From Streptomyces formicae (GTDB lineage Bacteria; Actinomycetota; Actinomycetes; Streptomycetales; Streptomycetaceae): 64,000 nt of DNA. Below are positions 59,505 to 64,000 of this stretch, piece after piece. A program made the position numbers and the translations under genes. The stretch lies in the NCBI RefSeq assembly GCF_002556545.1, contig NZ_CP022685.1:1178001-1242000 (forward strand), given 5' to 3'. Below the pieces are notes generated by a model. The model was not told the DNA's origin. It made no database searches and saw only the letters and a program-made list of their open reading frames with translations. Within the stretch, counting starts at the first letter, position 1. The number at the start of each line of letters is the position of its first letter.

Positions 59505-60821
59505 TTGAGTTCCATACGTAAGCGCGGCACCCGCAAGCGCCGGGCGGCCATGGCCGCGGTGGGTGCCGCGGCGGCCGTCGTGGCGGGCCTGCAACTGTCG
59601 CCCAGCGCGTTCGGCACCGACGACACGGAGCCGCAGGGCGCACGCCCAGCCGCCGGGCCCGCCGAACTCGCGGCACGCCAGACCGAGACCGCGGACTTCG
59701 GCGTCTCCGGCACCGACGGGACGGCCTTCGAGGACGGAGTGCTGTCCCTGAAGCAGCCCCCCGCCCGGCGTTCGGCCGCCGCGGCGGCCGCCCCGCACGG
59801 CGACGGCTGGAAGTCGGGCGGCGCGTCCAAGTACCTCGCCACCGGCTACACGATCAAGTTCTACGACAAGAAGGCCGCGGACTGGCTCGCGCCCTACGTG
59901 AAGCGCTCGGCGACCGAGCTCCAGCGCGTCACCGGCCTGCCGGTCACCGTCGACACGAACCCGGTCGGCTGGGACTACGAGAGGCCCAAGGGCGAGATCG
60001 TCGTCGGTCTGCTGCACCATCCCTGCGTGCCGCCCGCCGACGGGGGCTCCACCGGCTGGAAGGTCGTCCGCGACGGCTCCGGCACCAAGAACCTGAGCTG
60101 CGGCTTCTACTCCTCGTCCGTCGCCGACACGGTGACCAGCGGGCACGCCTACATCGACGACGAGTTCTTCACCGCGGACGGCAAGGCGAAGCCCTCCTGG
60201 GGCGAGCCCTACCTGCGCAACCACGTCAGCCACGAGCTCGGGCACACGATGGGCCTCGCGCACGCCAACCGCAGCGCGGAGCGCGGGGACTGCGTCAAGG
60301 GCACCGACTCCGGCGAGAACCCGGTGATGTGCACGCCCACCATGGCGTACCAGGACAAGCGGGCGGGCACCTACGTCCAGCAGTACGACGTCCAGGGCCT
60401 GCGCCATCTGGCCCGGGGCGGCGGCGCCAAGCTCGCGCCGCAGGGCAAGGTGACCGGCATCGGCGCCAAGTGCCTCGACACCAAGGGCGGCAAGCCCGCC
60501 AACGGCACGCAGATCCAGCTGTACACGTGCAACGGCGGCCCCGGGCAGTCGTGGATCCTGGGCAAGGACGGCACATTCCGGGCTCTCGGCAAGTGCCTGG
60601 ACAACTACCGCAACGCCGGCACCAACGGCAACAAGATCAGCCTCTACGACTGCAACGGCGGGGCGTCGCAGCGCTGGTCGGTCAACGCGAAGGGCCAGAT
60701 CGTGCACGCCGCGTCCGGCAAGGTCCTGGACGTGACGGGCGGCTCCACCGCCAACAGCACGAAGGTCCAGCTGTACACGGCGAACACGAACAAGCGGCAG
60801 GTCTGGGTGACCCCCAAGTAG
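59505..60821 (+). CDS. Secreted metzincin-type metallopeptidase with ricin-type lectin domain
   Basis: A 438-residue secreted protein. After a signal sequence, the catalytic domain carries HELGHTMGLAH (HExxHxxGxxH, residues 243-253), the metzincin zinc motif, followed by a Met-turn-like TPTMAY. The C-terminal region from about residue 315 is a ricin-B-type beta-trefoil: GAKCLDTKGGKPANGTQIQL, LGKCLDNYRNAGTNGNKISL, GKVLDVTGGSTANSTKVQLY. It probably binds carbohydrate while cleaving protein. The start is TTG, preceded by GAGAGGA; a downstream ATG at 59550 is the alternative. Confidence 0.84.
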   Translation: MSSIRKRGTRKRRAAMAAVGAAAAVVAGLQLSPSAFGTDDTEPQGARPAAGPAELAARQTETADFGVSGTDGTAFEDGVLSLKQPPARRSAAAAAAPHGDGWKSGGASKYLATGYTIKFYDKKAADWLAPYVKRSATELQRVTGLPVTVDTNPVGWDYERPKGEIVVGLLHHPCVPPADGGSTGWKVVRDGSGTKNLSCGFYSSSVADTVTSGHAYIDDEFFTADGKAKPSWGEPYLRNHVSHELGHTMGLAHANRSAERGDCVKGTDSGENPVMCTPTMAYQDKRAGTYVQQYDVQGLRHLARGGGAKLAPQGKVTGIGAKCLDTKGGKPANGTQIQLYTCNGGPGQSWILGKDGTFRALGKCLDNYRNAGTNGNKISLYDCNGGASQRWSVNAKGQIVHAASGKVLDVTGGSTANSTKVQLYTANTNKRQVWVTPK

Positions 60822-60978
60822 CCACCTGGGCAGCCGCCCCGGCAGCCGTCTCGGCAGCCACCTCGGCAATCGCCCGGAACAGTCGTCGCCACCCTCGGGG
60901 GCGGGGCCGCTCACGACCGCGGGACAACAGCTACAGTCACCTGCGATCAGCCCCGCCCACCTGGGAGAACCTCCGACC

Positions 60979-61461
60979 ATGGCCGTCGACGAACTGGACA
61001 CCCGCATCCTGCGGCTGCTCCTCGAACAGCCCCGCACGAGCCTGCGCGAGTACGCGCGGCTGCTCGGCATCGCCCGGGGCACCCTCCAGGCCAGGCTCGA
61101 CCGCCTCGAGCGGGACGGCGTGATCACCGGCACGGGCCCTTCCCTCTCCCCCGCGGCGCTCGGGCACCCGGTCATCGCCTTCGTGCACATCGAGGTCACC
61201 CAGGGCCACCTGGACGAGGTGGGTGACGCGCTCGCCGCCGTGCCCGAGATCATCGAGGCGTACTCGATCACGGGCGACGGCGATCTCCTCACCCGGGTCG
61301 CGGCGCGGGACAACGGCCACCTGGAGGACGTGATCCAGCAGCTGATCCAACTGCCCGGCGTGGTGCGCACCCGGACCGAGATGGCACTGCGCGAGCGCGT
61401 GCCGCACCGGCTCCTGCCGCTCGTCGAGTCGATCGGCAGGGCGGCCGCGGCACGCCCGTGA
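60979..61461 (+). CDS. Lrp/AsnC family transcriptional regulator
   Basis: A 160-residue regulator with N-terminal helix-turn-helix (LDTRILRLLLEQPRTSLREY, then ARGTLQARLDRLERDGVIT) and a C-terminal RAM-type effector domain (VIAFVHIEVTQGHLDEVGDA). A family-typical glycine (ITGDGDLL) is at the ligand-binding loop. Targets are unknown. It is followed directly by the HAD gene. Confidence 0.88.
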   Translation: MAVDELDTRILRLLLEQPRTSLREYARLLGIARGTLQARLDRLERDGVITGTGPSLSPAALGHPVIAFVHIEVTQGHLDEVGDALAAVPEIIEAYSITGDGDLLTRVAARDNGHLEDVIQQLIQLPGVVRTRTEMALRERVPHRLLPLVESIGRAAAARP

Positions 61462-61487
61462 TCTGCGCCTTTGGCATGCTTGGTGCC

Positions 61488-62171
61488 ATGAGCACTTCCA
61501 GCGGCACCTCGGTCATCTTCGATCTCGACGGCACCCTCGTGGACAGCGAGCCCAACTACTACGAAGCGTCACGGGCCCTGCTCGCGCAGTACACCGAACG
61601 CGCGTTCACCTGGGCCGACAACGAGCAGTACGTCGGCATCAGCTCGCACGAGACGCTCGCGCTCTGGAAGAGGGAGTACGGCATAGCGGCGACGGTGACC
61701 GAGCTGCTCGCCGACCTCGACCGCCGCTACCTCGCCCTGGCCCGCGCCAGCACGCCCGTCTACCCGGAGATGCGCAAGCTCGTCGAGCGACTGCACGACG
61801 CGGGCGTGCCGATGGCCGTGGCGTCCGGTTCCTCGCGGGCGGCCATCGAGGCCATCCTGTCCGGCACGGGCCTGGACGCCCAGCTGACGACGCTCGTCTC
61901 CGCCGAGGAGGTCCCGCACGGCAAGCCCGCCCCCGACGTGTTCCTCGCCGCGGCCGACCTGCTCGGCGCGTCCCCGGCCGACTGCGTGGTCTTCGAGGAC
62001 GCGGCGCCGGGCGCGGCGGCGGCCCACGCGGCGGGCATGCGGTGCGTCGCGATCCCCTACGTCGCCGCCCACGCGGACGACCCGGCGTTCGCGAGGTCGG
62101 AACTCCTGTTCCGCGGCGGACAGCAGGAGTTCACGGCTCAGGCGGCGCTGGAGACACTCGCACTCGGCTGA
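61488..62171 (+). CDS. HAD-superfamily hydrolase (phosphoglucomutase-like)
   Basis: A 227-residue HAD phosphatase with motif I FDLDGTLVDSEPNYYEASRA, the Thr/Ser motif II near VASGSSRAAIEAIL, Lys in VPHGKPAPDVFLAAADLLG, and motif IV VFEDAAPGAAAAHAAGM. It may dephosphorylate a sugar phosphate. The ATG at 61488 was taken; a GTG at 61458 overlapping the Lrp stop (GTGA) is an alternative that would add ten residues and indicate translational coupling. Confidence 0.85.
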   Translation: MSTSSGTSVIFDLDGTLVDSEPNYYEASRALLAQYTERAFTWADNEQYVGISSHETLALWKREYGIAATVTELLADLDRRYLALARASTPVYPEMRKLVERLHDAGVPMAVASGSSRAAIEAILSGTGLDAQLTTLVSAEEVPHGKPAPDVFLAAADLLGASPADCVVFEDAAPGAAAAHAAGMRCVAIPYVAAHADDPAFARSELLFRGGQQEFTAQAALETLALG

Positions 62172-62205
62172 GCGAGCCCGCGCCCCTTCAGGGGCGCGGG
62201 CTCGC
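62172..62205 (+). terminator. Strong terminator after the HAD gene
   Basis: Perfect 15-bp stem GCGAGCCCGCGCCCC with 62191-62205, TTCA loop, starting directly after the HAD stop. Confidence 0.88.
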
Positions 62206-62281
62206 CAACCCGGCCACCACAGTCCCGGAAGCGCCTACCCAGTGATGACGCGCAATAGAGGTGAGAGGCGGGTTCGCGCCT

Positions 62282-62743
62282 CTATGCCCATGGACTGCAG
62301 GCCACCACCACGTTGCTGTTGTTGACGGTGCATGCCCGGATCTTGACCCCCTTGACGTTCACTCCGGCCTTGGAATGTGCGCTACTGGACTTGGAGTCAC
62401 CCTTTCCCCCTTCGGCCTTGCCGAGGATGCGGGTGGTCCACTCCCAGGCGGCACCGTTCTGCCAGTTGTAGCCCACCTCCATCCGCACGCCGTAGGTGTC
62501 GGCGGCACGGTCCCACACCGTGCCCGAGAGGCTCACTTTGTAGCCTTCCCATTCCACGGCTACGGAGGCGTAGGCGCCGAGGGTGGCATCTGTTTCGGCG
62601 TAACGGCCGTTGGCGTACGGGATGTATCCGTTGTCCCAGTGGTCAGGACGTTCCTCCGCCGAGGCCGGGGAAGCGGCCAAGGTGAGGCAGAGGGCGGCAC
62701 CGAGGGCGGCGCCGAGGATCGTCTTGGCTGAGCGAGGTGCCAC
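62282..62743 (-). CDS. Secreted small protein of unknown function
   Basis: A 153-residue exported protein with signal sequence (LGAALGAALCLTLAASPASA). The mature part is rich in aromatic residues and Gly (YANGRYAETDATLGAYASVA, MEVGYNWQNGAAWEWTT) and contains two Cys near the C-terminus. I do not recognise the family. The GTG start follows GGAAAGGAATACC. Its codon use has more A/T than most genes in the window. The next gene upstream has the same orientation. Confidence 0.65.
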   Translation of the reverse strand: MAPRSAKTILGAALGAALCLTLAASPASAEERPDHWDNGYIPYANGRYAETDATLGAYASVAVEWEGYKVSLSGTVWDRAADTYGVRMEVGYNWQNGAAWEWTTRILGKAEGGKGDSKSSSAHSKAGVNVKGVKIRACTVNNSNVVVACSPWA

Positions 62744-62793
62744 GAGGTATTCCTTTCCCGGGGATCAGCATGAGGACTTCGCGTCGGCGACGC

Positions 62794-63885
62794 TCAAATG
62801 TCGAGGAGCCGGGCCTTATAGATCACTTTCGGCTTCGTCGTCTCCCCGGATACAGCCGGGACCGTGACGGGGCCCGTCATGTCCGGATACCACATGAACC
62901 GGACCTTGTCGTCGCCGTATTTGTTCCCAAGGGTGTCCGCTGTCCAAGCGGCACTACCCGACCTGTCACGGGCGAAGGATTTCACCGATTTCGCCGGAAT
63001 CGACCACTGAATGAACGCGTACCCTCCGGCCTTGTTGATCTGGAGGATTTCAGTTGAGCTTGTCGCCCAGAGGTACTCGGGCTCCAAGGGGTCGGGCTGA
63101 AGATCGTGCCCATTCTTGAAAAGGTCGCTGACTATTTCGATGTTTGCCCTCTCGAGGCGGGCACCCTCTCCCTTTCCGATCACCTTGTACGACCGGAGCT
63201 TGTTTCCGCCGTAGATCCACACCAGTTTCTTGTCGCGGTCCCACACGACTCCGTGTGCCTTCCAGAAGGCGCGATCCTTATCCGCGATGGGGATCTTCTT
63301 GAGTGGCCCTACGCTCCCTCCGGTGGGGGCCGCGTACATCTCGTAGCACCCGCCCGGTTCGCTTTCGCCCCTCGGAGGCGGGTCATATTGGCCCAGCCCC
63401 CGCGGTCCAACGACGATGATCACCTCATGCTCGGGAACATACTCCAGGGAATGCGGGAAGTTCGTCAGTCCACTCACCCAACCGAGAGGAGCACCGTCGC
63501 TGTTGCGGTGGATTGTCACGTGCCCCTCAGTAGAATCTCCTCCGCAGATGAGAAAGGCTTTCTCACCTTTCCCGTTATCGAGCGTACGAACCTTGAGTTC
63601 CAGCGGGTCCCAGCCGACCGCCCCGTCCTTGCCTGTGCGGAACGTCGCCCACGGATTGCCGAATTCCTTCTCACCTTTTGTGTTGGTGTGGATGTCCCCG
63701 GTGTGATGGTTCGTGATGATCCCGTTCGCCACGTCCAGCAGAGCCAGGTTGAAACCCGCCCGCCGAGCCTGTGCGCGCGGCTTGTGCACGACTCCGTACG
63801 CAGGAGCGGCCAGCGCCCCGACGGGGAGAGCCGCGGCACCGACCGCAAGCGATCCGCGCAACAACTGCCTTCGATTCAAACCCAT
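62794..63885 (-). CDS. Tat-exported propeller-like protein of unknown function (DUF6528-like)
   Basis: A 363-residue protein with a twin-arginine signal (NRRQLLRGSLAVGAAALPVG). The mature part has WD/propeller-like strands such as FNLALLDVANGIITNHHTGD, SLEYVPEHEVIIVVGPRGLG and LVWIYGGNKLRSYKVIGKGE. From memory it may belong to DUF6528, which I could not check. Export in folded form is likely. AGGAGAGGA precedes the ATG at 63885. Codon use is less GC-biased than that of its neighbours. The 115 nt to the right edge hold no supported gene. Confidence 0.65.
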   Translation of the reverse strand: MGLNRRQLLRGSLAVGAAALPVGALAAPAYGVVHKPRAQARRAGFNLALLDVANGIITNHHTGDIHTNTKGEKEFGNPWATFRTGKDGAVGWDPLELKVRTLDNGKGEKAFLICGGDSTEGHVTIHRNSDGAPLGWVSGLTNFPHSLEYVPEHEVIIVVGPRGLGQYDPPPRGESEPGGCYEMYAAPTGGSVGPLKKIPIADKDRAFWKAHGVVWDRDKKLVWIYGGNKLRSYKVIGKGEGARLERANIEIVSDLFKNGHDLQPDPLEPEYLWATSSTEILQINKAGGYAFIQWSIPAKSVKSFARDRSGSAAWTADTLGNKYGDDKVRFMWYPDMTGPVTVPAVSGETTKPKVIYKARLLDI

Positions 63886-64000
63886 ATAGTCCTCTCCTAC
63901 CTTGGTTTTGAGCTTGCCGAGAAGGGCTGGAAGCACTGAGCCGCTGAGTCCGCCGCATCGGGGCCCACCTGAAACCCGTCAGGTTGAGCACGGCGCCCCG

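Noticed and set aside
1-64000. CRISPR array, IS element, prophage, tRNA or rRNA genes
   Set aside because: I found no regularly spaced repeat with unique spacers, no transposase or integrase frame, and no recognisable tRNA or rRNA sequence while reading the window.

Overview
The window is very GC-rich, with Streptomyces-type codon use, frequent GTG starts, many 4-nt start/stop overlaps, a WhiB-like protein, a TTA (bldA-type) codon, chitinases behind DasR-like boxes, and intergenic repeats of a kind I recall as common in Streptomyces. It reads as an accessory or arm-like part of a Streptomyces chromosome. I see no rRNA, tRNA, CRISPR, insertion sequence, prophage or replication origin. The window cuts one gene on the left (a FUSC transporter) and none on the right.

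Layout. 0-5 kb: FUSC protein, DUF5134 membrane protein, HAD phosphatase, M56 peptidase, PAP2 phosphatase. 5.0-5.5 kb: a gene-free stretch with two related ~90-nt hairpin elements in inverted orientation. 5.5-14.1 kb: ferredoxin/CDGSH protein with DUF2630, TetR, LVIVD-repeat protein and DUF305 lipoprotein, DUF6214-type protein, FprA-like reductase, ArsR with an OYE-type ene-reductase, VOC protein and a WhiB-like protein. 14.1-24.7 kb: a secreted cyclohexadienyl dehydratase-like protein, then a divergent locus with an M81 peptidase and ROK regulator on one side and an oligopeptide ABC importer plus homocysteine S-methyltransferase on the other. 24.8-33.3 kb: sialidase-fold protein, uracil-DNA glycosylase with an N-acetylglucosamine-kinase-like protein, CbiX-like protein, lactonase, second FUSC, cupin protein behind a DasR-like box, secreted trypsin-like protease. 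33.9-36.2 kb: large GH18 chitinase. 36.3-42.2 kb: GNAT, response regulator, and a gene set resembling tartrate/hydroxyaspartate catabolism (PLP dehydratase, LysR, tartrate dehydrogenase-like enzyme, C4-dicarboxylate symporter). 42.1-46 kb: glycosyltransferase, aminoglycoside-phosphotransferase-fold protein, second GH18 chitinase with two DasR-like boxes. 46.1-54.6 kb: tandem GNAT, then an amino-sugar/ketose module (DeoR, SIS isomerase, class II aldolase, sugar ABC importer without ATPase, LacI). 55-64 kb: secreted zincin-like protein, anti-sigma-type ATPase, lactate-monooxygenase-like enzyme, DHA2 exporter, secreted metzincin with ricin lectin domain, Lrp, HAD phosphatase and two secreted proteins of lower GC.

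The main theme is scavenging: secreted hydrolases (two chitinases, three peptidase-like proteins), importers for oligopeptides, sugars and dicarboxylates, and a local regulator beside most catabolic modules. Several intergenic palindromes sit where those regulators would be expected to bind. The least explained feature is the inverted pair of hairpin elements at 5.1-5.5 kb, whose stems differ by compensatory changes.
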